DNA of 64,000 nt from Ephydatia muelleri. Its lineage: Eukaryota; Porifera; Demospongiae; Spongillida; Spongillidae. The notes under the pieces were generated by a model. It did no database searches. It saw nothing but the letters and a program-made list of their open reading frames with translations, and was not told the origin of the DNA. Position numbers and translations under genes: made by a program. The stretch spans positions 9,552,515 to 9,616,514 of the forward strand of contig JABACO010000001.1 of the NCBI GenBank assembly GCA_013339895.1, read 5' to 3'. Below are positions 21,601-32,545 of this stretch, piece after piece; position 1 is the first letter of the stretch; each line of letters starts with the position of its first letter.

Positions 21601-24040
21601 TAATATCTAGTCTTAGTGAGACTGATACTGTCCTACAAGTACAATAGAATAAATGTACAGGTCACATCAAAGTCCTGCTAAATATTTCTTTTTTGAAACA
21701 ATGAAGTACTTACAATACCATTTGGAAAACAATGTACCCACATGGCCATGTGTTACACTGCAATGAACTCTCTATACCCATGTCACTGAACAAAAAAAGC
21801 AAGCCCTCCCAGTTTATGCAGAGAATAGATCAGTATCTTGAGTTTGTGTGCATGTACATTTGTGTGCATGTGTGTGCTTGTGTGTGTGTGTATGTGTGTG
21901 TTTGTGTGTGCATGTGTTTGGTGTGTGTGTGTGTGTGTGCGTGCTTGTATGTGTGAATTTGAGTGTGTGTGTGTGTGTATGTGTGGAGGGATGGACTAAT
22001 GTATTCGCTTCTATAAGGCAGATCTGTATCTCATTTTATCTACAAATAAGCTGTTAGCTGCTGATGTACATATACATGATCATGATTGTCATGCTGTCAA
22101 ATTCTTTCTGCTGGCATTTGGCTCTGTCAACATGTGTCTGTAGATGTGAACACATATTATAATATAGACTCATTTTCTGTCTCACTGCGGGAGTCTGAGA
22201 TGAGTGCATGAACAGATGGTGTGTCCACATCAATATACAGACCTGTACAGTATAAAAATACATCAGCAAGATCTCAGTAATGGTTACAAAGAACCAACCC
22301 ATAACTACTGCTGTTTGTGCTCTGATGAAATGTGGTTGACAGTTATAAAGGTGCCTTTTAGGAAACATAGCAACACATCCTGTACGTATGTCACTTTGCT
22401 GTATGGAGTTGAGTACCATCAATGTCTGCACATTTATCTGTTTTCAGGCAGGGCATATTAAATATATATGCAAAGAAGATCCATTAACACATCAGTTGTT
22501 AATATTGATTCTAGAACTTATGTCAAACCTATCCTTGTAGTCAGAGGTGTATGTGTGTGTGTGTGTGTGTGTGTGAGGCTGTGCAACAGAGACATAAAGA
22601 TGAAGATCAGACAATGGCTACATGAACTCTGTCAAGTACAGTACATCAGGAGACAAAGAACACACCCAAAGTGCTAAACTTCCCACCACACATGAATCAC
22701 TAACTACATGCAACTATGAATTAAGATTCATGAAGTCAGCAAGTACAATCCCTTATTACTCATACTCTGCTCAATAATTACAGGTACCATACAGCATCAA
22801 TAATTACAGGCACCATACAGCTAGACCCCATCTCAATAGCCTGTTGCCATGAGAACCATTCTCTAATGCTCCAACACATCTGAAAGGCCTGTACTGTGTT
22901 TGTCATGATGGGTATCCAAACTGGGCAGATGAATAAAGACAATTGCACTAGCAACAATTAGTACTGTGATCTTGTCAAGGTACTGTGCCAGAAGACACAG
23001 CAGTGAATACAATACGAGACCATTATTCTACACTGTACTTGTGTCCATAGATATTCAAACCATCAATGTACTAAATAGTTGATCATATGACTATGAGATA
23101 TACAGTACATTTACAATACGATGTTGAAAACAGTGTGCGCGGTTACATGGATAACGTAATGTGTAGGTAAAACCTCAATAGCCATGTCACTGCACTGACA
23201 AAGCATGTGCTTCACACTGTCACACACACATACACAACATATACCCATACCCACAGAGGACAAACCTATACGCTGTATTCATAAACAGAGTCAATTTCAC
23301 CTCCAAGATCAGTCAGGTGGTGTGATGTCACCAAAGGAACACTATGATGAAGATAGAGGACTATAAACTGAGGATGGAAGAAGAGCTGGAGGGGAAGGAA
23401 TTAGTGGGGGAGGAGTTAGTGGGAAAGAATTTGGCCAGTTTAATAGCAGACCCCACAAAGTGTCGATTAATCATGACATGTCATGTGACTAATTAAAGAG
23501 AAAGCAGATATGGCTGATGCATATTGGCAGATGCACATCAACACACACAGCATATGAAATACTGAGTTAATCAACCAAAACAAGAGGACTGGCGGTCAAA
23601 TTACTTAACTCTTTTCTTTTTGTTTTGCTTTTCATTGACCAGCATCAGGGGACGAGTTCAAATACTACTTGAACTTCGTACGCCTTCCACTTAACTGTCG
23701 CCATGACAAATAACAGAATAAGGCCAAGGTCAGCAATCACAGATGTACGTACGATTTCTCTCCGTTCTACCAGGTACGGGTCTCTTTCTGACCAACATTT
23801 GAGACTGGGCACGATCAACACGGAGTTTGATTAATGAGGGACTGCATTGACCGCCCCTAGGCTGCAGCTGTTTACGGGTCCCTCTCATCTATTGGGGGTG
23901 ATGCGAGTAGCCTTTCGCTTAGCTTACTTCTTTGCCGAGCATCGCATTACATTGTAATTCATCATTCTATTCTGTACCAATGAACTTCTGTCACAATATG
24001 ACATTCACTTTGTTTTAACTAGACAAATAGGCACATGCAA
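21601..24040. other. Non-coding stretch with TG microsatellites
   Basis: This holds an imperfect TG-rich tract (21843-21990), a (GT)n run (22552-22575) and a short tandem pair CAATAATTACAGG(T/C)ACCATACAG at 22770-22822. No coding region is supported. The last 400 bases (23640-24040) are richer in CpG and lead into the promoter at 24.05 kb. Confidence 0.5.
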
Positions 24041-24045
24041 TATGC

Positions 24046-24087
24046 CTCACGTGCAGATAATGATGTCATTCCCATTCAAGTATAAAA
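24046..24087 (+). promoter_or_regulatory. Candidate promoter: E-box, TGATGTCA and TATA box
   Basis: CTCACGTGCA (E-box core CACGTG at 24048-24053) is followed by ATGATGTCA and by TATAAAA at 24081-24087. The paralogous promoter at 46733-46779 keeps CTCACGTGCA, ATGATGTC and a TATAAATA at nearly the same spacing (33 versus 37 bases from E-box to TATA), while the DNA between has changed. That selective retention supports function or at least past function. Confidence 0.55.
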
Positions 24088-24298
24088 GGCTTATTTCTGG
24101 CGACGAAATTATCCCATGCTATTTTGTGCTTTTGTGCTTTTGTGCTTTTTGGAGTTTTCTGCTTGCCTCTTTATATATATCAAAAAAAAATTTATTACAA
24201 CAAAAATTTAACAAAACCTACTTTTACTTCAAGACGAAAATATATAATAACTTAAAAAAAACACCCAATTTGTATCTACCACAGTCACAAGACTGGAG

Positions 24299-24536
24299 AT
24301 GGCTGTCATCGTCCAAAGAGTGAGTTTCATAGTTGTATTACTACACAGCTGCATGTGTCATATATGCACTGCATGGTTCCGCAGCTTGGCGTTTCCGAAG
24401 TGCGCAATGTGTTAGTTGACCGCTTCAACGACGGCAATGAAAGGCCGCTTGCGTGTGTCAAGTGCCACGAGGCATTTGTGATAAGATGGCAGGTGGGTAT
24501 ACCTATCTTTATGTTCTGTCTGTGTGTGTGTGTGGT

Positions 24537-24602
<66 letters not shown>

Positions 24603-25419
24603 ACTATTATTATATCTATCATTATATAGGGAACACGCCGGCCTCTACTAACGCTGGGGTCACCTCTAATTGACGTCCAAAAGAGGTGTTACACCCAGGG
24701 ACGGCGCTACTTAAACCATCTACAAAACGTCCACAGTAAGTGACGACGTGTAGCAGCGTAATGCTGATTTGCCATAGGTGGCGGTAATAATACCTTGGTA
24801 TAGCTCCGAGGGAAGGGGAAACAAGAAGTGCGTAGTGATTGTGGTTTGGCATGTGGGCAACGATGCCCCCCACCGTCTCGCGATCCTTTAAAAAAAAAAA
24901 AAACTATTAGAGTGCACAAGATATGAGTTCAGCCTACTACTATGTTGCATGTTGAACGAATAAGAAATGAGTGCAAGGCGATCTTAAGGTGGCCTTTTAG
25001 GGAACTATATTGTCAAATTGCATTTTAAAAATCTGTATCTGCCGCAAATTAATATCCCTAGGCCCTTTTGCCTAGGCTTTTAAAAATGTTTCAGCTGACT
25101 GAAGTTTTGATGGAAATTATGTGTAGGTTCATCGTTAGACCAACATTTTTACCAAGAACAAGTCAAATTTTGATTCAGGAATGTGTTACTAAACAGTGTG
25201 TACATGATGAATAATATTCAATATGGTCGTGTGTAGTTGCAAATATCTAATAGTAAAACTTTCCATACAGTTTTGGATCAGCCTATACTAACTAAGTGCT
25301 ATAAGATGGTTGCAATGGTCCAGTATTTATTATCAAACTATTTCATAAGTGTGCGTACGACTTACCTTCTGCAGACATACACCATCCAACAACAGAGCAT
25401 GCACCAGGTTCCATACGAC
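24299..25419 (+). CDS. Candidate multi-exon gene of unknown function
   Basis: I propose exon 1 at 24299-24319 (MAVIVQR, donor GTGAGT), exon 2 at 24385-24492 (acceptor CCGCAG, donor GTGGGT), exon 3 at 24630-24735 (acceptor TTATATAG, donor GTAAGTG) and possibly exon 4 at 25375-25419 (acceptor CTTCTGCAG, donor GTAAGT). The first three join without a stop in one phase. Exon 2 includes VRNVLVDRFNDGNERPL followed by CVKCHEAFV; exon 3 is basic, with QKRCYTQGRRYLNHLQ. The CxxC pair might bind zinc, but no known domain was recognised. The paralogue at 46.81 kb preserves FNxGN.ERPLxCVKCHE across several base differences, which argues for past selection on protein. The 3' end of the gene is not identified. 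Intron 2 holds a (TG)n repeat. Confidence 0.45.
24518..24602 (+). repeat. (TG)n microsatellite in an intron
   Basis: Nearly pure TG over about 85 bases, between candidate exons 2 and 3. Confidence 0.97.
24736..25374 (+). other. Candidate intron with an A-tailed segment
   Basis: The part 24750-24905 ends in a run of about 14 A (24890-24903) after a GC-rich stretch, which could be a SINE-like insertion, although no Pol III A or B box was recognised. A related, more decayed version lies at 48500-48640. The part 24990-25160 is paralogous to 49060-49230. Confidence 0.45.
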
Positions 25420-25884
25420 GTAAGTTATATTATGATTGCTCTTTTCTGTCTGCATTACATTTGATTACAAGTAATTCAATAATGAAGTTAAAGTGCACAA
25501 ATTATATTAATATCAATTCCGTGTTAGTAGCCTTTTATAAACAATATTTGTGATGCAAATGTGTGACTTATACCAACAATTTTAAGTAGTATTATATTCT
25601 GCATATTGCAAAATGAAATTGAAACATGAGCAATAGAAGGATGCATGTGAATTATGTAGCTTATAGGTGGTGTATTAACAAATGAGGAATTTAAACATTT
25701 ATTTCTAAGCATTAAATCAGTTTGCTGACTGATTGATTTATTATACATAATCCTTCACGGCTGTATGTGGCTTCAATAAATACATGTAATGAATGATACA
25801 CTAAATAGGTAGTTATCAAAACACGAAATACATACAAATTAGATGATACTTAAGATGAAATCATAAAGAGAAACAAATGGTATC
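25420..25884. other. Non-coding, paralogous to 49300-49440
   Basis: Matches include ttatattctgcatattgcaa here and ttatattctgtgtatgccat in the second copy. No coding region was seen. Confidence 0.55.
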
Positions 25885-28085
25885 CATGAATGAGGCCAGA
25901 GGAGCATCATCATCAAACTCCAGCCCACTTCTCCATTTCATGAGGGACCCCCCTCTAAGACCAGAGGCTCATGATCACTGCTCAAACCCATGCAAAAGCA
26001 AGCTGTGATTGTACATAACTGCTTGTAATGGAAAACATGAAGGACAGAGCAGTGGCCAAGTGCCTTAAGAAGTGTTATGTAGTAGTCCGTCCACTGAAAG
26101 TACAAATGGGGTAAAGGTGGCTCTTCTGTCTTCTACTGCCTTTTGTACATTCTCTTCTTCTTCTGTGAGCTTGACTCAAGAATTGGCATATAGTGCTCGT
26201 GATGGGGCATAAGAGACACTGACATCATACAACGCCTCCACCTGCGGTTGCCAAATACCTCTGATTCCCAGGTCTAGTCTTAGTCCTGGATCACCTGTAG
26301 CAACAGTAACTTCATTCACAACTGGCTCCTTGATGACTTGGGGCCCACATGACTGGCTAGATCTCCAATGCAGCAATGAATCTCTGTGGCTCAATATAAC
26401 AAGTCCCCTATTTCTTACAGTCAAGGGCATGTTGGAGAGTGAAATCAGACCCACAACCATCACATTTGGTTGGCAGATTAGATGGATGTTGCAAATAGCG
26501 CAGAGCTAGGCCACCTCTAAACTGGAGCCAAATCAAGGTGGCAAAGTGGCAGGGTCGTCAACCAGCTGGACTTTTTACCTTCGACTATCCTCATGATTGC
26601 ATGCTGTCTGCCTGGTGAAAGAGTTGCAAGAATGGTATCAATTTAGCAACTCATGTCATGCCCTGCTGATTGCATCCAGGTGACAGGCAGAGCTAGATTC
26701 ACCACACCCCTTAATAGCTTCTACCACAACTTTGGTGCCCTGGATAGGAGTGTGGTAGGACAATGATGCTGTTTCTGTAGGATTAGTTATCCCAAGCCAG
26801 CAAAACAAGTTGGTAAAGATAACAGTGTACATTCAGCATCTGACAAATCTCCTTGGGGTAGAAGCTTTAAAAATTGCATCTTGCAGTGGGACAAAAGCAT
26901 CTCCACAGTTGTGCATGACTCGCAGCAGGTACGACCATTCACACTGAAGGGATTTGGAGAGAGCAGTATAAGCGGATTGCGGTGACATGGTATCTGCCTT
27001 AGAGACACAATCTACCCACATTGCAATCTTCTTATGCAGACTCCAATAATACCCCCAAGAAAGCAATATCCATTCGCTATCTGCACACCCAAATCACCAA
27101 AGACCAGCCTAGCCTCATCTTCAGATTCTGTGGTAGCAATCAGGCAGCTTATCTCGAGCTAAGGAAAGTATCCATACGCTGAGCCTTGCTCAGCCAACTG
27201 ATCATACCAAGAACGAACCTCCTTGCTGTTACCAATGCAAGCTGTGTCATCTGCATACAAGGTCTGTAACCGGTTCTCTTTGGCTTTCAGTGATTTTACG
27301 AGTGGTAATAGTGCAACTGCATGGATAGAGGATCACCTTGAGTAACACCTTCCCTACGGAATAGACATTCATCTGTACAAGCCTAGCAAATCCTCGATAG
27401 GCGTTGAACACACAGCGGCTGCATCGAAGCCATACCATGCCAGCATTCCACAAGGCAGCAACTCGGTTCACCATGTTAAAAGCAGTTTTGGCATCCCCTA
27501 ACAAAAACCTCCATCCATTACCAGAATGTTGTGTGTACAGCTCTGTCATTGCATGCACTGCCCCTTCTACTTCTGCTTTCAAGCTGATGCCAACTGGTCT
27601 GTTCCACACAACATTTCAACATCAATGCCAGGTGGTTAGCGCCATCACTCTACCAATAATGCGATGCAAGCACTCTCCAATGCCAATAGGGTGAACTCCA
27701 GGACACTTGTCCAAGGCAATGAGTTGGTTAGCTGTCAGAGCTTTGATGTTATCCCATTCAAACGCAGTGTTTGCCATTGATCGTGTCAGTGCTGCAATAG
27801 CTTCCCTCAAACGATTAATGTGGGCACCATAGTGTAGTACACAACTCTGCCACCGTATAGAATCTGTTCCACTGGGACCAGCACCACCTTTGATGTTGTG
27901 GGCTAAATTTTCAACATGTAACGCAGTGATGTCAACATCTATTAATGATGGTAATGAGACACAATAAGCAAAAGCTGAGGGATCTGGTTTGGTGGTAGAA
28001 GGGTGTTTTTCCAACAGGATCTCAAGCAAAGTCTTTCAAGTACCTTCAACAATGTCTTCAGTCCTCAACACTCCTCTTGTGATCC
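25885..28085 (-). mobile_element. Decayed reverse-transcriptase element, copy 1
   Basis: Minus-strand pieces in order: HVENLAHNIKGGAGPSGTDS, LIALDKCPGVHPIGIGECLH (reverse transcriptase fingers), FLLGDAKTAFNMVNR (motif A aspartate), LYADDTACIG near 27240-27265 (catalytic YADD), FGDLGVQIANG, and a C-terminal GDPGLRLDLGIRGIWQPQVE followed by EALYDVSV. I remember this set as a widespread cnidarian and sponge reverse-transcriptase family of uncertain class (non-LTR-like, or linked to DIRS-type elements). It is an old fossil with at least six interruptions and no visible ends. Confidence 0.8.
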
Positions 28086-28729
28086 TCTCAGCAATTAAGC
28101 GCACTGCCTCCCACACTTTGCCATGAAGCATAAGACGTGTAAAGACATGTGCTGAATGCTCATCATCGTGCTAATACCAGCTGCCACCCATCACAGCATT
28201 GGGCTTCATATAGGTTGTATGTAGCTGAAAAGGAGGTTTATTGTTATAACATTGTATCTATTGAAAGAAACGCTTCGTTACAGACATCTTATGTTTCAAA
28301 GCTCACAACACTACAAAACAGCAATAAAAACATATATTTCCAAGTAAACTATAACACAAGGCTCCATCAAAATCTCTAAGCACTGTGCAAATAGTGCACC
28401 AACACTATCCACAAGCTGTGTCTATAACGATGGGTGGCACTTCTTTCAGAAGTGCCGATACAAGATCTGATTGTAGTGAGCCTCTTGACAAGATTAGGAG
28501 ATCAGGCTAATCTCTGAGTCAGTGAAAAGGCACGTTACAACAAGAGTTAAAGAATCAGATTTGTTCTGTCTTCAGTACAAACCCAAATAAATCATACAAA
28601 TAATCGATGCACATTGTGAATAGGTCTATGTGCACATGAACAAGAGTTATTAGTGCCAGGAGTGCATAGGTATACACTGACACTAGCTGTTTTAGTACAT
28701 ACAAATGAAACATAAGGTAGCATATTAAG

Positions 28730-28763
<34 letters not shown>

Positions 28764-29297
28764 GCATCATATGGAAAGCAACATTGTGAGCATCAAAAGT
28801 CCAGAGCAAGAGAAGATCATATCAGAAGCATGAGTCACCGACCAGGCTTTAATACCAATTTTGCTATGCATCTTTGCAAGATTTCTCCTTCAGTCTTCTG
28901 AAGGTAGCCTTAAACCATTGAACAGGTGTATTGCTGGTGCAAATAAATCAAGGGGAAGATGATATAAACATTCTGAATTTACGAATCTAATCAAGTTGAA
29001 CCATGAATAAAAGTATATGTGATTAGTATGATGCCTTAGTTAATAATTGAACTCAAACCAATTAGTAGTAGATTCCTAAATCATTTGAACTGTAACATCT
29101 CACTATTGATGTCAGTTATTTTTCTTCCATGGTTATTGTGTATTACAAATAGGGTAAAAGAATTTGGTTGTGAGTAAAAAGCAAATTCAGCACATTTGAG
29201 TAACAATGCACATTGTTCTGAAGGTGCAGATCATTTTGGATGCAAGCTCATTGTTGCAAAACCCTGTATGAAATGCTTTTTTACATGTGTATTTTAG
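28086..29297. other. Non-coding stretch before the proline-rich gene
   Basis: This contains an (AC)n run at 28733-28762. It ends in TGTATTTTAG, the conserved acceptor before the exon at 29298. An upstream exon with a start codon may lie here but was not identified. A start codon at 29240 keeps the frame open through the acceptor, so an unspliced start is also possible. Confidence 0.45.
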
Positions 29298-30814
29298 AAC
29301 TGCGTGCTGCCAGACGCGTCCAGAATGACCTTTCAGACCGTCTGGCAGCACTGGAACAAGGAGCAGCACCACCTGCTGGGGGAGCAGCCCGCCCCAACCA
29401 ACCACCAGCTGAAGGACCAGCCCCCTTCAACCAACCACCAGCTGGAGGACCAGCCCCCCCCATCCAACCACCAGCTGAAGGACCACCTCCTCCGAACCAG
29501 CCACACGAGGAACGACCATCATCATCTCAATCCCATGAGATGGATGATGATGCAGGGCCATCTCCATTGGCTGCATTGGAGACAAAATTCCTTTTGATGT
29601 TCCAACAATTCGAAGGGAACATTCATGGGATGCTGGAGAGGATAGAGCTACTGGAGGCTGCTGCCATCTCTAACCAGAGGCAGTTACACTCACCTCCAGT
29701 AGCATCATCCCCAGCAACATTCTCACCTTCATCTCCTCCTCAGCCTTCATCTCCTCATCAGCCTTCATCTCCTCATCAGCCTTCATCTCCTCATCAGCCT
29801 TCATCTCCTCATCAGCCTTCATCTCCTCATCAGACTTCATCTCCTACTCTATCACCATCAGTACCATCATCCTCACCATCCCTTCTACCCAAACCAACCT
29901 CACTCCCCAATCCATCATTCATTCCTACCATCCTCATCACTCCAGCCACCCCCAATGTACCAGCCATACCTCTTCCACAGCCTAGACCAGCCACACCCTC
30001 TAAAATCACCACACCTAAAACCATATCCCCTCCACAACCTAGACGAGTCACACCCTCTGTACCTAAAACTTCCTCACCACTCCTGGCGCCATCTACACCC
30101 CTCCCAAAACCATTAGACCCCCTGGACTCGTTCCCTACAAAGTGTGTGGCACCTGGCACACACACATCGTCACCATCAGTGCCCACCTGCAGGGAACCCC
30201 TCATTGGCAGGGTGGTTCTTAGGCCACCCTCGCCACCAGCATTACAAGATCTGGGGGTTCCTCAGCAGCGTGGGCCTGAGGTAAGGGAACAGTCCACACC
30301 ACCACCCACCTCCTCGTCTGCTGCCCGCCAGGCCACTGTTAGCTTGTCAACGGGGAGCGTGCCCAGTGCCGAGCCGTCGCCACAGCCTTTCAGGTTAAGA
30401 ACTCTGATGAGGCGACGGCCAGAGGCCTGGGTAGTCCCCGTGACTGGACCACGCAGTGGGGCAGCAGTTGTAATGAGGACGCCACCACCGAGCACAGAAA
30501 CGGCACATGTTCAGCAACCTCCACAACAACCAGGTCCACCTCCACCTTCCTTATTGTCTTCTTCACCACCACCATCTCTACACCAGCCCCAATCCATGCC
30601 ACCAACAGCCGAAGAACGGTCACCACTACCGCACAGCTTATTTACTGTCCGGCCAGCTTGGGCCCATCGGCCACTGGTCAGACGGACTCCACCTCCTGCT
30701 CTGCCACTCAGCCACCAGCCGGAGCCATCCTCACCCTCCAGAAGAAGGAGTAGAAGCAGCGATGAGGATGGCTCCCAACATTCACCTTCAAAAAGGCCCA
30801 GGGGGCATCAGTGA
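29298..30814 (+). CDS. Copy B of the proline-rich multicopy gene, the only long intact frame
   Basis: About 505 residues after a TGTATTTTAG acceptor shared with copies A and D. Order: ELRAARRVQNDLSDRLAALE (amphipathic helix), a repeated (P)NQPPAEGPAP linker, DDDAGPSPLAALETKFLLMF and GMLERIELLEAAAISNQRQL (coiled-coil-like), six SPHQPS repeats, a long P/S/T-rich disordered region, and a basic tail RRSRSSDEDGSQHSPSKRPR that looks like a nuclear localisation signal. Function is unknown; a disordered nuclear or scaffold protein is only a guess. The other copies are truncated or frame-broken. It could belong to a mobile element, but no enzyme is encoded in the same block. Confidence 0.6.
29729..29850 (+). 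repeat. 18-bp coding minisatellite, about 6 copies
   Basis: The unit TCATCTCCTCATCAGCCT encodes SPHQPS. It is the same unit, on the opposite strand, as the 24-copy array in copy A. Confidence 0.95.
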
Positions 30815-32545
30815 GCCTCCTTGGGTCCTCACTGACCCCACCTCTCCCCCTCATCTGATCTGTCACTCCCTAAAAGCAACCAAATGATATTAACATCTCT
30901 CAAAACTCCTCCTTCCTCCTAGGAAACTCCCACGCCTCTTGTCTCAGTGCCAAAACTACCAAATTCCGTACGTCTTTCTCACTGCCATGTACTATGAACT
31001 ATTACCTATCTGTTCCTAAATAAACCCCCTCCTCCCCACAACTCCTGGTCCCTCCCTTACTGCTCATATTTTCCGAGATCACACCTCTCAGGTGAATGTA
31101 TGTTCCTTTATGGTATGGCAGCACTTATCTATTGAGTAGCTCAGCAGGGGTGGACTCGTAAAAAATAAGGAAAAAAGTGTCCACCCCCCACACAAGTGTT
31201 GGTCAAAGGAGTGTGGTGGCTAGTCCATGAGGGTTGGTGCACTGCCACTCTTCCTGCACCCCTACCCATCACAGGTACCTATGTACTGGTGCCTGCCATC
31301 ATGTCCGCATCAAGTGACTTCTGCTCCATCTGAGTTAGTGTTGGCATCCAACAGTTTGTGCATTGGGGCTGGGGCAAAGGGGCCGGGGGGAGGGGGATGG
31401 TGGGGTGAGCAGGGGTTGTGGGCATGTGCATTGGGGCTGGGGAAAAGGGGGACAGGGGGATGAGCAGGGGTTGTTGGCATGTGTGTGTGTTGTGTACCAG
31501 TGAGCCTGCTTTGTGTTGTGTTGTGTGTTTTATGTGCATTGAGATGTGTATTGAGAAGTTATGTGCTGCATTGAGTCTGTTGTTTGCTTGGGCTGGGCTT
31601 ATTGTTGTATGTGTTTTAAGTGCATGTTCGTGTGATGTATGTTTGTGTGATGTATGTTTGTGTGATGCATGTGAGCATGGGATGCATGATAAGGGAATGC
31701 CAAACTGAGTTGCCAGTACTAACACAGACACCACCTGCCTCTCATCCAGCTACTTACTAAAGCATCCTTTGGACCTTTTTCCATGCATGAAACAAAATGT
31801 ACTCATAAGAGCTGCACATCAACATGGCAATGGAGTTATTATATCCAAATCGACCAAAACGTATAGTTATTTTGTATCAAAAAAGACTAGTTGGGTTGGA
31901 GATTGTGCGTATATAATGCATGTGTAGTTTTTAGGTCGGGATAGCCATACATGCTTATAGGTTTAAAAGCATATAATTTATTAAAGCATCAAACTAGGTA
32001 TGGATTAGATTTTTCTGCTTAGCTATACACACTTATAGGCTTAAACATTTATAGAAAGCATCAAACTAGGTATGGATAAGATAATTCTGCTGTCAACGGG
32101 ATGTGTGGCTCTGATGAATCAAACCTGAATGGTCCACAGGATAATGATAATCAACTGTATGTGGTTATTAAATGTGAATCATTATTGACAAAAAATAATA
32201 GCTAGTGTACGATTAGCAAAAGAGCTATAGTTGTTTCGTTGGGTTAGTTAAATATGTACAACATTTGTTACAATTACCATTCTGCTGATTAGTAATCCTT
32301 GTGTGCAAAGTACAAATTATCACAGGCATAAGTATTTACAGTTCGTCTATTAACCTTCGCTTGTTAATTATTACTATAGTCATTTGCCAATATTAACATA
32401 GAAAAACAATCTTTAGATTTGTAAAATCTAGTGTTAGCTTAGCAATAGTTGTGCACATGTCATTGCTAAAATTCAAATAGGCAGTCAGGAATAGTCACAG
32501 CTCGCTTATTAACCTTCGCTTATTAACTCATTTGTCAAAGTCAAT
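30815..32545 (+). other. Downstream region of copy B, paralogous to 52310-53826
   Basis: Shared landmarks include ctgatctgtcactccctaaa, ggttggtgcactgccactct and gcatcaaactaggtatggat. An AATAAA-type signal occurs at 31017-31023. The piece agcatcaaactaggtatgga is itself doubled here (31985 and 32057). No further gene is supported; G-rich and TG-rich stretches at 31360-31690 make spurious frames. Confidence 0.65.

Noticed and set aside
24430-24480. CVKCHE as a cytochrome c-type CxxCH heme motif
   Set aside because: There is no signal peptide or other cytochrome feature; a five-residue match is too short to claim heme binding.
24740-24903. A-tailed segment as a tRNA-derived SINE
   Set aside because: A poly-A run is present, but no A box or B box was recognised and no target-site duplication was seen.
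30390-30626. Minus-strand frames opposite copy B
   Set aside because: They are shadows of the long plus-strand proline-rich frame with no independent support.
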